Shown here in pieces: positions 10,311-20,500 of a DNA stretch of 64,000 nucleotides. Made by a program: the position numbers and the translations under genes. Below the pieces are notes generated by a model that was given only the letters and a program-made list of their open reading frames with translations, made no database searches and was not told where the DNA came from. Every line of letters starts with the position of its first letter. The first letter of the stretch is position 1. The stretch comes from Phytophthora sp. 'mugwort'. Taxonomy: Eukaryota; Oomycota; Peronosporomycetes; Peronosporales; Peronosporaceae. Location of the stretch: NCBI GenBank assembly GCA_033558025.1, contig JAUCEF010000014.1:1860001-1924000 (forward strand). Direction: 5' to 3'.

Positions 10311-13300
10311 ATGGCGGACACTTCGCCGCGTGACGCCAGCGCCAGCATGTCGAGCGGCCAAGCGACGGCCTTCGTCTCGGACGAGCTGCAGCTAGAATTG
10401 GAGGCGGATGAGGCGTTAGAAAAAGCGCAGCAGGAGCAGCAACTGCGCTCGCGGGTCCAGGCCGTGTCGATGCGGAGACGGCCGTCCACGGACGACACGG
10501 AGAGCCACCGCTCGAGTCTCGTGTCGCACCACTCGTTCGCCTCCGCGCAGTCCGCGTCAGGAACCGAGTGGCTACTACGCAGTCGCAAGAACACGAGCAC
10601 AGGACTCAGTATCCGATTAGCCAAGCAGCCAAGCTTCCGGGACCAGTTTGACGAGGATCGCTGCAGTCTTCCAACTCTAGAGAGCTACCAGGCCGAAGAG
10701 ACGAGTAAAGCCGGTGTGACCCCCGTCGGAGCCGACAACAAGAGCAAGCGTGGCATGTGGAGGAAGAAAGACAAAGACCGAAGGCCCGTAGAGGGCGGTA
10801 AAGAGACCTTCGACGTGTACTACGCGCCGCAGTCGCCTGTCCCATCCACGGTCCATTCAGTACCCAGAACACGAACCAAAAGCGGTATTTCCCACGTCTC
10901 GGAGAGGAAAGGCGCCTTGTTAACTGAAGTCGGAGAGCCCAATTTTGCACTACCAGTGTTTCAACAGGAGCACCAAAGGTCACACTGCCGCGGACAGAGC
11001 TTTGACGACGACGACGAGCTGGAGAACGGACAAGCTCGTGATAAGACGCCACTGGACGCCATGCATTACTTTATCAATGGCGCGCCGCACGTGTCGATCG
11101 AGGAAGCGCAGAAGTATACGTTTGCGATCGTATTGAAGCATACCGAGCAGATTTTCCACCTACTGAAGCGCAGGTTCCCGTCACGTTCGGCGGCGTCTGT
11201 CCGACGTGATTTGCCCCAACAGGTGAGTGCTTTACAGCAGAAATGCGTGCGGCGATTGATTCAAGCGGGACTTGGCGTCGTGTTGCTGGATAACGCGCTG
11301 TATGACAGTTATCTGGACGACCAACGCGGTATTCACAGCAAACGAGATGCTGGCAGTGAAGAAGAAGACGTGGGCAGGAACGTGTGTCTTTTGATTGATC
11401 CCAAGAAAAACCCAGACTTGCTTTTACACGAGTTTAAACGCGAATTGGACGAATTGGCGATTAAACGCGGTGACGCGCTGGGTCGACTCGCTGAAGAGTC
11501 TCTGGATTCACTCAAAGAAATGTGTTTTTCGCCAGCTTTAGAGCTGCAACTCACGCATAATATCATCCAGAACGCGTTAAAGGATTATGACAAGGAAGAG
11601 TGGGTGATTGACGTCAATAAGGAGCTCACAGTCAACGATGTACTGGTCGAGTGCTTCCCACTGCACGACCGTGCTTTTAACAAGCAGTTTTTCGACGAAT
11701 ACCGCAAACGAACGTTCGAGTTGAACTTAAGCAAGGCCGCAGCAGGCAACAGCGATCGCTGGGCCGTCGAGGAGCTCCGTCTTCACTTTGGGGAACGTGT
11801 GGCATTCCTGTTTGCTTTCATGCACATCTACACGAAACATTTACTGCCATTAACAGTGTCGTGTCTGTTTTTTTACTTGTGCTTTCGCTTTACAAGCGCA
11901 CCGCTGTGGAAACAATACATGGAAGGACTGGCTGTCCTTGGTGTCTTTGTCGTGTGCTTCTGGGGTCCGTCTTTCCTCGTGTGTTGGGCTCGAGAGACGC
12001 GGTTACTAGTGGAAAAGTGGAACTTGACCAAGTACAAGAACACTGTATACGAACGCAATGATGAGAATCCAGGCTTTAAGTATGTGTGGGTGAAAAACCG
12101 ACTTACGCATGAGATGGAGAAGATCCCAAAGCAACGCAAGAACCACTGGATCCAACTCACCATGTTGTTGTTCGTGCTTGTATGCGCCTTGATCCAGTGT
12201 GTGTGTCTGGTGCCGTTTATTCAGTGGTATGTGTACGCCAAGAATGCTCCGACGTGTGATGCGTGCAACGGGGACACGGAGGAGTCGTATGCTTGTATCT
12301 GGTTTATCACGTGCTTTAATTCAACGACGTCAGCACTGGGCACAGATCGATGGGTGTATATTCTGATCCAGGGTATCATTCTTGGACTGCTTATTGATAT
12401 TATTTTCTTCGAGTTGTTTAATTGGATGTCGGAGAAGTTTGTACAATGGGAAAACTATGCCAAGAAGTCGGATCATGAGAACCGTCTCATCCATCGTCGC
12501 TTTGTCTTTGTATGGAGCAATTGGTTCTTCTGGTTTCTCTTCATTTCGTTCGTCTACATGCCATTCGGTGAGACGATTCTCAAGCTTTTTCACAAAATTG
12601 GGCTGGGGGCATTGGCGCCGTATGAATGGAACCCGAATCTTCTCACATTGGACACACTCTTTGTCACGCCACTGGTGGTCACACAGTTCCTCAACATGGT
12701 GCTCGAGACGATTGCTCCGTATCTACTTCGCAAGCTCCGTGGGCGTCCGTCCATTGGTTGTCGTCAGGCTTCACCGTTTACATGGTGTGTGCGCCACTTG
12801 TCGCAATGCTGTCGCTTGGCCAAACATCAGAGACAATCGATGCATCCGGTGGTAACCTTTAGCTCTCAGGAAACGTCCAGTACTGTGAGTGGCCAGAGTC
12901 ATCCCGAAATGAAAGAGAATGGCGCTCCTGTGACGAATTTAACGGCGACTCGACTGGCACAACTTGTGCATAAAGACACGGGGTTTTATGTCAAAGTGTT
13001 GCCTATGTCGGATGATTCCAACAAGTATTCAGCGTATGAGATTCTGGCCGAGGCGAAGCTGCCGGTTTTTGACCCCGTACTGGATTATCTCGACGCTTGT
13101 ATCCAGTTTTCCTACGTGATGATGTTCACTGTAGTGTGGCCGCTCTTGCCGTTCCCAGCGTTCTTCAATAACCTTTTAGAAGTACGTGGAGACGCGTTTC
13201 GACTGCTATTTGCCAACCGACGGCCGATGCCACGGCGTGATACTTCGATCGGCGAGTGGGCTACAGTACTCGCGTACGCAAACATCATTGGGGTGACGGT

Positions 13301-14063
13301 CGTGTCGGCTTTTGTGGTTGTTTACCACTACGGATACTTCCGTACGGACTGTAATTTTACCTTCAGCAACGCCTATGTGGTCCCGTTCGGCACGATTGAG
13401 CCGGAAGAAACAGCCGATCCAAGCGCGTGCGTGAATGACAGTGGCTCCCCACGCTGGCGTATGTTCCAGATTGTACTGTTTGTGGTGCTGGAACACGTGA
13501 GTTTCTGCGTGCGCTACTTGGTGATGCAGGTGGACAAGACGCCGTCATCCATCCGCAGTTCGGGTTACCTGCGTCTCAAGCAGATCCAGCACTTGACGGC
13601 GACGCCGGCTGCTCCACCTTCGCAGCTCGAGTACGTGCAACGACTGCGTGTATTGTTTGAGAAGTACGACGTCGACGGTGACGGCCACCTGGCCGAGCCT
13701 GAACTGATCCAGCTTTTAGCTGCGTGGCTGTGTAAGCACCCGTCCGAGCTGCTCCCGTATTCTGGTCTCATTTTCCGCTACATGGATAAGAACAAGCTGG
13801 GTCGCGTGCCATTCTCGACGTGCTGCCTCATGATGCAGCACGTGAATCATGACCGCTTTTTCTCGTGTCTGCTGGGGCTGTACGACCCGCTGAATGGAGA
13901 CTACAACGACGAGATTCGCCGTACGTGCGACCCCATTGAGCTGCACCGCGTGCTGAGCGAAGTTTCTTCCGAGGTGCAGCGCCGCAGCAACATGAGCCGC
14001 GCATCTGAAGCTACAGATGCCTCGCGTCCGCGAGACTCTACGTTCTTTTACGTGGAAAACTAA
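10311..14063 (+). CDS. Anoctamin/TMEM16 family membrane protein with C-terminal EF-hand
   Basis: This single 1250-residue frame has no intron, and the ATG context (AAAATGG) is good. The N-terminal 240 residues are hydrophilic and Ser/Arg/Glu-rich. A cytosolic anoctamin-like region follows (about 250-480). From about 490 there are roughly eight to ten hydrophobic segments, including HLLPLTVSCLFFYLCF, IQLTMLLFVLVCALIQCVCL, YILIQGIILGLLIDIIFFEL and LLTLDTLFVTPLVVTQFLNM, which match the anoctamin core. A canonical EF-hand loop (DVDGDGHLAEPE) lies near 1118-1130. Family members are calcium-activated lipid scramblases or ion channels. The added EF-hand suggests calcium control outside the membrane site, which is inferred. 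It could be a scramblase, a channel or a tether; sequence alone does not decide. Confidence 0.9.
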   Translation: MADTSPRDASASMSSGQATAFVSDELQLELEADEALEKAQQEQQLRSRVQAVSMRRRPSTDDTESHRSSLVSHHSFASAQSASGTEWLLRSRKNTSTGLSIRLAKQPSFRDQFDEDRCSLPTLESYQAEETSKAGVTPVGADNKSKRGMWRKKDKDRRPVEGGKETFDVYYAPQSPVPSTVHSVPRTRTKSGISHVSERKGALLTEVGEPNFALPVFQQEHQRSHCRGQSFDDDDELENGQARDKTPLDAMHYFINGAPHVSIEEAQKYTFAIVLKHTEQIFHLLKRRFPSRSAASVRRDLPQQVSALQQKCVRRLIQAGLGVVLLDNALYDSYLDDQRGIHSKRDAGSEEEDVGRNVCLLIDPKKNPDLLLHEFKRELDELAIKRGDALGRLAEESLDSLKEMCFSPALELQLTHNIIQNALKDYDKEEWVIDVNKELTVNDVLVECFPLHDRAFNKQFFDEYRKRTFELNLSKAAAGNSDRWAVEELRLHFGERVAFLFAFMHIYTKHLLPLTVSCLFFYLCFRFTSAPLWKQYMEGLAVLGVFVVCFWGPSFLVCWARETRLLVEKWNLTKYKNTVYERNDENPGFKYVWVKNRLTHEMEKIPKQRKNHWIQLTMLLFVLVCALIQCVCLVPFIQWYVYAKNAPTCDACNGDTEESYACIWFITCFNSTTSALGTDRWVYILIQGIILGLLIDIIFFELFNWMSEKFVQWENYAKKSDHENRLIHRRFVFVWSNWFFWFLFISFVYMPFGETILKLFHKIGLGALAPYEWNPNLLTLDTLFVTPLVVTQFLNMVLETIAPYLLRKLRGRPSIGCRQASPFTWCVRHLSQCCRLAKHQRQSMHPVVTFSSQETSSTVSGQSHPEMKENGAPVTNLTATRLAQLVHKDTGFYVKVLPMSDDSNKYSAYEILAEAKLPVFDPVLDYLDACIQFSYVMMFTVVWPLLPFPAFFNNLLEVRGDAFRLLFANRRPMPRRDTSIGEWATVLAYANIIGVTVVSAFVVVYHYGYFRTDCNFTFSNAYVVPFGTIEPEETADPSACVNDSGSPRWRMFQIVLFVVLEHVSFCVRYLVMQVDKTPSSIRSSGYLRLKQIQHLTATPAAPPSQLEYVQRLRVLFEKYDVDGDGHLAEPELIQLLAAWLCKHPSELLPYSGLIFRYMDKNKLGRVPFSTCCLMMQHVNHDRFFSCLLGLYDPLNGDYNDEIRRTCDPIELHRVLSEVSSEVQRRSNMSRASEATDASRPRDSTFFYVEN

Positions 14064-14920
14064 ACGAAGAGTAGGAAGAAGCAGTTTTTGGTGATTTATA
14101 TTGAAACACACGTGTCTTTTTTTTTCAAATCTGTCATCGAATATCTCGTGCCAGTCCTGCTGGTAGCTTATTGACGACATGGCTACTATGAGATTGACAA
14201 TTAATTTCACTATATCTCGAGCGAGATGTTGGGATTGTCTGTTCGTTCGTGACAAACGTTAAACCAGAAGAAGTTTTGGTGGCACATTAACTCCATGACC
14301 GATATCGCGGCAGCATTTATAGTTTTCACATGGGATGCTGCAGTGCTAAACGAGAAAGTAAAAAGAAAAACAGATAGCTGAGCCTCATCGTCAATTTCCG
14401 CGTCAAGCGTGGCCAGTCAAAAATCCTCTCTACCGTGCTGTTGCTTCTGTATCGCCAATGTGGTACAGCTTTCCGATCCAACTTCCAAGATTTCGGAAAT
14501 TTTGTGTGGTTTTCCATTTTCTTTTCCATTTGAAATTTGGTACCTTGCTCTTGACGGGTGCCGTTCCGTGATGCTACGACTCTAAAGCCTAGGTACATTT
14601 AAATGGGAGAGGCATCATTCTAGTTCTGGCGTCTTGGCCGCTTCGTTTCACAACGGTGGAACTTTTCAAAACTTTGCAAGTAAAAACAAACTACAAGGTC
14701 TCATCAGAACCATCCCACGGAGCTCTATAATTACTGACAGACTGACGTTTGACAGCCAGCTCTCACAGCAACGGCTAGGCTATTTATTCTGACGTCGTGA
14801 AGCTCGAATTATAGACACGACGGCGCGAGTTGTTTCGCTTGGGAACACTCTTCCATAAGTGTGTGGTTTTTCAACGCCATCTCAAGCTCATTTAGAGATT
14901 TTCCAGAGACTGACGCAAAT
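14064..14920. other. Intergenic, no gene
   Basis: This is the 3' flank of the anoctamin gene and the promoter of the small Cys/His gene. No reading frame here shows a domain. A poly-T run near 14117 may belong to the anoctamin 3' end. An in-frame upstream ATG at 14861 could add 20 residues to the next protein. Confidence 0.5.
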
Positions 14921-15385
14921 ATGGAGGATACTACTGCCACGATCTCCTCTGTGGACATGTGCTCGCTCTCCACTCGTTGTCGGTACAAGACGGGGCGATG
15001 CCCGAATCCTCGGGCCGTCAAGGCAAATGGCACACTGCTATTACTCTGCGAATACCATCGCAACCAGCAAAACCGGACCAAGAAACGCAGTGACATGAAA
15101 TGCCGTCACGACCGGGCCAAGAAACGTCAGGCTCAGCGTGAAAAGCTTCAAAAGAAACGACACGTGTCAAGCAACACGATCTGTTGGTCTCCAGTTACGT
15201 CACCACTCGCGTCGATCATTGCTCCGTCCACCGACCACGACAAAGTTCAGGAATCAACGAGCCCTACAGCCGTCGACATTGACGTCTCGACGGTAAACTG
15301 GGCTCCGACCGGCGTATCTCCCTCTATGGAGGACGAAAGCTTGGCTCCAGACGACATTTGGCTCCTTGAGTACTTTATTCTCTGA
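14921..15385 (+). CDS. Small Cys/His-motif protein of unknown function
   Basis: This is a 154-residue protein if translation starts at 14921 (MEDTT), or 174 residues from the in-frame ATG at 14861. I prefer 14921 because the conserved-looking part follows it. Residues 20-50 contain CRYKTGRC, an Asn/Arg/Lys stretch, then LCEYHRNQQN. C20, C27, C43 and H46 could bind one zinc ion. A strongly basic helix follows (about 52-82), consistent with DNA or RNA binding. The rest is Ser/Pro/Asp-rich and acidic at the C-terminus. Similar small CxxxxxxC...CxxH proteins are, to my recollection, widespread in oomycetes without an assigned role. The stop lies about 100 bp from the convergent transporter gene. 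Confidence 0.7.
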   Translation: MEDTTATISSVDMCSLSTRCRYKTGRCPNPRAVKANGTLLLLCEYHRNQQNRTKKRSDMKCRHDRAKKRQAQREKLQKKRHVSSNTICWSPVTSPLASIIAPSTDHDKVQESTSPTAVDIDVSTVNWAPTGVSPSMEDESLAPDDIWLLEYFIL

Positions 15386-15486
15386 CAATATTCCTTCAGT
15401 CTTCATGTCCATCCACTCTGATAACAAAAGACGCAGTAAGTTCTAATAAACGTCCCAAGGGCTCTTGTTCCACGTGCCTTTTGTCG

Positions 15487-17364
15487 TTATTTTCCTACTT
15501 TTTGGCGTTGAAATTGCAGCTTCTTGCGTAAATCTCTCGCAGCACGTGAGAGTGCAGGTGAGAACCCCGAGACACTGTCAAGTCCTGATGGCGGCACATG
15601 GTACTCGAATGACTGCGACACAACCATGAACGCCACCAGTAGCAGCAGCACCAGTAGCGCCAGCATGTAGTAGATATACTCGAGATGGCCGTCATTCAGG
15701 TCACTAGTGACCCAGAAGGAAAAGATGCTGTTCAGAGCTCCTGCGACGATAAAACCCAGCGTCGTCGTGAGCAGATTGAGAGCTTGGCACACGCTGCGCA
15801 TCGACTCGGGCACCTCTGAGTAGAAGAGATCGTAGGCGGAAATACTCGTCAAAATTTCGGCTACACCCACGAGCACGTACTGCGGCGTCTGCCACCAAAC
15901 ACTGAGCGTCGACATTGGTAGATTCTCCCCGGCCGCACTACAGTTCGACGCCATGTCATCAATAATGGGACGGTTCTTACGGATCTGCTCTGTCCAACCT
16001 GCTGCGACCATGGCCAGCATGGCAAACACGAGACCTGCGCCGATTTTGCGTAGTAGAGTCGGGTAGATGCCCATTCTTGTGAGCAACGGGTAGAGCAGAC
16101 GGTCGAACACGGGGATGAAGACGAGAATCACGCCAGAGTCGACCACATTGAGCATCGCAGACGACAGCAAGACGGGCTGGCCGGACGCGCCGGCACGGCC
16201 GTGTACGCGCAGATCCATCTGACAGCCCTGGACGACAAAGTTCGAGTTCATCTGGCCGTATACGGCCCAGAAGATGATGATGATCCCCAAATACGGCGCC
16301 AGACGCACGACCTGGGCGGCGTCCTGTACGTCTTGAGACGAAAACGACCCGCCATTCGTGCGCGTCGCGGCGCGCAGCCAACCCGTGGCCGCTCCCGAGA
16401 AGATGAGCACAAACGTCCCGTACGCCACGGCTGCTGCGCCAATCAGAGCCACCGCCACGTGCATGACCTCGTCTTGGATAAAGTACGACACGGTCGTGAG
16501 CACAATGCCCGGCACGAACGCCACGCCGCCACTGAGCACCAGTTTGCCGCGATGCGACCGCGCGCCGGCCTGCACAAGCACCGAAAAGAACTTGTTGAGT
16601 GCACTGCCCTTAGGCGGCACACGACGGTACCGTGCCTTGCCGGCGTAAAACACCAACGCCGCCAGCACAAACGCGGCCGACGGGATCGCGAAGGACGCAA
16701 AGAAGCCGTAATCTGCTGAAATATACGGCGGTAGACCGTTCACGGCCAGATTCGTGAGCACGCCGTAGCTGAACGTTGCCCCCACGTTAATGGCCCAGTA
16801 AAACCAGTTGAAGAAACTGTCCTTCTCGGCGCGTTGAGCAGGAATGTCGACGTCGAACTGGTCGGCGCCCAGCACAACGACGTTCGGCTTGATGCCGCCA
16901 GCGCCAAAGCCGACGCCTCCAAAGAGTCCCAGCATAAAGAGCGGCAACGACGACACAGCCGGGAGTGAGGCAAACACACAGAGCGCTAGTCCCGCAATGT
17001 ACAGCAAGCAGAAGAGCACAATCGTGTGGAAACGGCCCAGGTGGCGGTCCGCCACATACGCGCCGAGTAACGGCGTGAGATACGAGAGCGACGTAAAGGT
17101 CGAGTTGAGCTCGGTGGCGAGTACCGTACTGAGCCCCAAATTGCGGTGGAAAAAGATAGGTAGCGACCCCGAGAGACCGTAATAAGCCAGACGCTCGCAG
17201 AACTCGGTCACGAGGATGAACGAGCAGACGTTGACGATGATGGAGCGGTACTGTGGACGCCTCGTGACGTCTGACTGCTGTGTGGGGAGCAGATGCAGCT
17301 TCTCTTCATCATTAGGATGTTCCTGCAGCTCCACTGCATTCTTCCCGGAAGTATTAGGCGCCAT
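15487..17364 (-). CDS. POT/PTR2-family proton-dependent oligopeptide transporter
   Basis: This is an intronless 625-residue membrane protein. The proton-coupling motif ExxER is at residues 54-58 (EFCERLAYYG). The family signatures GGIKPNVVVLGADQF (156-170) and FFNWFYWAINVGA (184-196) follow, with about twelve hydrophobic segments. This is the SLC15/NRT1-PTR fold, which imports di- and tripeptides, or sometimes nitrate and other solutes, with protons. The length fits the family. The N-terminus is a 40-residue polar cytosolic tail. It shares the minus strand with the BEACH gene, whose end lies 200 bp upstream, so its promoter must be short. Substrate is not predictable from the sequence. Confidence 0.92.
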   Translation of the reverse strand: MAPNTSGKNAVELQEHPNDEEKLHLLPTQQSDVTRRPQYRSIIVNVCSFILVTEFCERLAYYGLSGSLPIFFHRNLGLSTVLATELNSTFTSLSYLTPLLGAYVADRHLGRFHTIVLFCLLYIAGLALCVFASLPAVSSLPLFMLGLFGGVGFGAGGIKPNVVVLGADQFDVDIPAQRAEKDSFFNWFYWAINVGATFSYGVLTNLAVNGLPPYISADYGFFASFAIPSAAFVLAALVFYAGKARYRRVPPKGSALNKFFSVLVQAGARSHRGKLVLSGGVAFVPGIVLTTVSYFIQDEVMHVAVALIGAAAVAYGTFVLIFSGAATGWLRAATRTNGGSFSSQDVQDAAQVVRLAPYLGIIIIFWAVYGQMNSNFVVQGCQMDLRVHGRAGASGQPVLLSSAMLNVVDSGVILVFIPVFDRLLYPLLTRMGIYPTLLRKIGAGLVFAMLAMVAAGWTEQIRKNRPIIDDMASNCSAAGENLPMSTLSVWWQTPQYVLVGVAEILTSISAYDLFYSEVPESMRSVCQALNLLTTTLGFIVAGALNSIFSFWVTSDLNDGHLEYIYYMLALLVLLLLVAFMVVSQSFEYHVPPSGLDSVSGFSPALSRAARDLRKKLQFQRQKVGK

Positions 17365-17563
17365 GAAGGTCCGGTACTTGTGCTCTCCGCCGCAGATTGA
17401 GGAATGAGACCAAACTGATACTGAAGTAGCCGTTACGACGATGGATACACTACGAGATGGCTACATGTACATACTCGGGAGTATACAAATTGCAAGTTTA
17501 AGACATTGGGTGCTGTGACGTTTACCGCGTCGACTCATTTTCATTGGCTCATTCAACGTTGCA

Positions 17564-20500
17564 TTAACCCTTCTGGAGGTACGATAAGAGGCCGCGCATC
17601 ATGACCTTGGCCTCGCCCAGCGCCTCGCCCGCGATATCGCGTGCAGTGCTCGTGACCGCCTTGGCATTGTCCAGTGTAGACAGTGCCAGCGTCTGTGCGT
17701 GTTGTACAGTGCCCTTGACACGCTTGAGCTTGGACGATACACCCAAGAGACGACGTACATTCGCCAGGAACGACACAGAGCCACTGGCGTCCGGAAGCAA
17801 CTGGAGCGACAAGGTGCCGTCCTCGTGGCCAGAAGCGAGTAGGATCACAGCTTCTTTGGGGCCGAAACACGTCGCGGAGATCATGGACCCGGTCGCTGTA
17901 GGGGAAATGTATTCTTGTACCGTCACGAAACTGTACGGACGTACGTACAGAAAGAGACAATGAGGATCAACTACAGCAAATAACCACAAATCAGTACGTA
18001 CTCGTCGATGCGACAGATGCGGATGATACCTGGAGTTAACGTAAGGAAGATCAAGTCGCCTTCAGCAGCCACTTGAACGTCCGAAACCTCTTCGGACGGA
18101 AGATGATGCGACTGGATCAAGACGCCCGACAAGTTGAAGATCTGGCAGACACTCGATATGGCTACCACTTGGTCGTCCACGTCACTGGCACTTACAATGC
18201 GAGTTAAACGCGTGATAGCAACGACGTATCCTTTGACAGACAGACGGACGCGCATCAGCTCGCCTTGTGCTTCCGCAGGTTCGAACACGAACGCCACTTG
18301 ACCTTCGTCGTACAGGAAATGGGCCATTCCAACAGACTGCGTACAGGAAACGACCAGGCCCAAGTATGTACTCACACAACAGTCGACGATCGGCGTCGCG
18401 TGTCCACGTAAGATCTGGATCGGTCGGGGAGATACCCGTGGCAACCGGAACAGCAGGTCCGGCTTGAGACGGGAGAGCCGCCACAGCGCCAGAGTCCCAT
18501 CTTGCGACCCAGACACGAGCAACTCGTCGTCTTCCTGTGACGTCGAGGCGATGATCTGGCTGTGGCTGTGATAACTCCAGCCGTCCAGACTCAGACACGT
18601 GACTGCAGCACTGTGTCCCACCACGCTGGCCTTGCCAATCATGTGGCCATTGTCCAGATCTAGCAGACGGACGTGAAGCGCGCCACTACGAGCTCCGCCC
18701 GACACCAGCACACGCCCGTTACGGGAGATAACGACAGGAAAGCCACGCAGTCGTTGGCTGTCCTCGCCGTGCTGCACGTGGTCGAACACTGGGATCCGTG
18801 GAACGTAGTCGAACGGGGAATCATCACGAGCAATTTCCAGTAGCCACGGGCAGTCGCTTACGCCGCTTTCTTCTTCACTCCCGGCTGCGACCTCGCTGAG
18901 CAACGTGTCCATCTCGCTATCACACTGCGAGCCAGTGACGGATGACAAGCTGGTGCGACCGAGATCCATCCCGTCGCTAGGATCTGCAGCGAACGTCTTC
19001 AGAGGCAGCTTGGGAGACGCCGTCGACCCGACGTGTGGCGAAGAAGGCACTGACGGCGCTGGCTTCGGTAACAGCTTCCAGTAGTACACTTCAATCACGC
19101 CCAGCTCGTTCACACTGATGACACGGTCGGGTAGAATCTTCAACAGTCGAATGCCGCTCTGCGCGATGGGCTTGACCGTGGCCACGGGACTCCAATTCCG
19201 ACGTTTCTCCTGTGCGAGCAGCGAAAAGTCTTGAAACGCGAGCGACAGCGGCCGCGGGATCGTGCTGGCTGGTCCATTCGAACTACTTTCTTTGCCGGCA
19301 GAGCCTCCACTCACTGGCGGGCTTTGTCGCTCGGACGCCGGCTTGCTTGACACCGTCGTCCTCGGTCCCGTACTGCGCGCAAACGCTGCCTGTCGCTTCG
19401 GATGAGGCGTGGCAAAGAGCTGCATGGGGCATTGGCCAAAGTGCGCGATCTGGAGCTCCATCGATTCCTTCAAGAACGGGTCTTCCACCTTATCGAGATC
19501 GACGACGCCATAGTACGTGAGATAGTAGAAGACATTGTTCGCTTCAAGTGACGCTCGGCCACGCTGTTTGAAGCCGAAAATAAGATCAATCCACGCGTGC
19601 AAATGACGCGAAACGTGTTCACTCTCGAGTGCCGCGCGATGGATTCGAACAAACTCTTCGGGCGTGCGCGCCCACGTCGGCAGCTCCACGTCACTCACGA
19701 GTTTCTGGTCATGACGTTTGCCGAGCGCGTAGCTGTTCGTGTTGCGCAGGAACGTCCCGTCACTGGCAAAAAACTCGGGCGTGAGCTCTTTGACCTCGGA
19801 CATTTGCGAGTTGCACATGCGCCACGTCTCGTGGATGGAAAAGAAGAGACGATCGGCCAAGTCGAACGTGCCGCCCTGCATTTTCTGGTGTAAACTTGCA
19901 AATGGTTCGAGTCGGAAGAGGAAAAACAGCACGACGCCGGCACACGTCGAATAGTGCGAGCCGTAGAGGAACTTGGGGATCACGGGGTCATCAAACGAGT
20001 GGTAGCGGTCCCAATACTCGTCCAGCCGCGCCGCGTTGAGCGCTCCCACGGGTTTCGACAAGTCGCGAAAGTTCTGCGGGTCGCTCAAGTCCAACGTCGC
20101 GTCTTTATAGTTGGAAAGCACCCACGGAAAGACCGGATACTGGGTCAGATCATTGAAACTGCGTCCAGCAAATGTGTTGAGCGCCATGAGGTAGTCAAAA
20201 TTGCTAATCTGGCGGGTTTGCCAGGCTTTCGTCGTCGCGGTTAAGTGCGGGATGACCCGTCCTGGCCACTGCTTCGGTGTACTTCGAGGTAGAAACGAGT
20301 ACAAGAGCCTGACAAACTCATTCCGTCGTTGCTTGGTCGTCCGTGGGAAGTCGAGGAAGTGGTTGCTGCCATTACCGAGGAAAATCTCGATAGCCGAGTC
20401 ACGTAAACGATAGCGACGGAGATAAACGCCGACGAGATGCGTGTATTTCCATCGCCAACAGCGGTGGAAACCCGGCGCAGACTCATCCACACTGGAAGTC

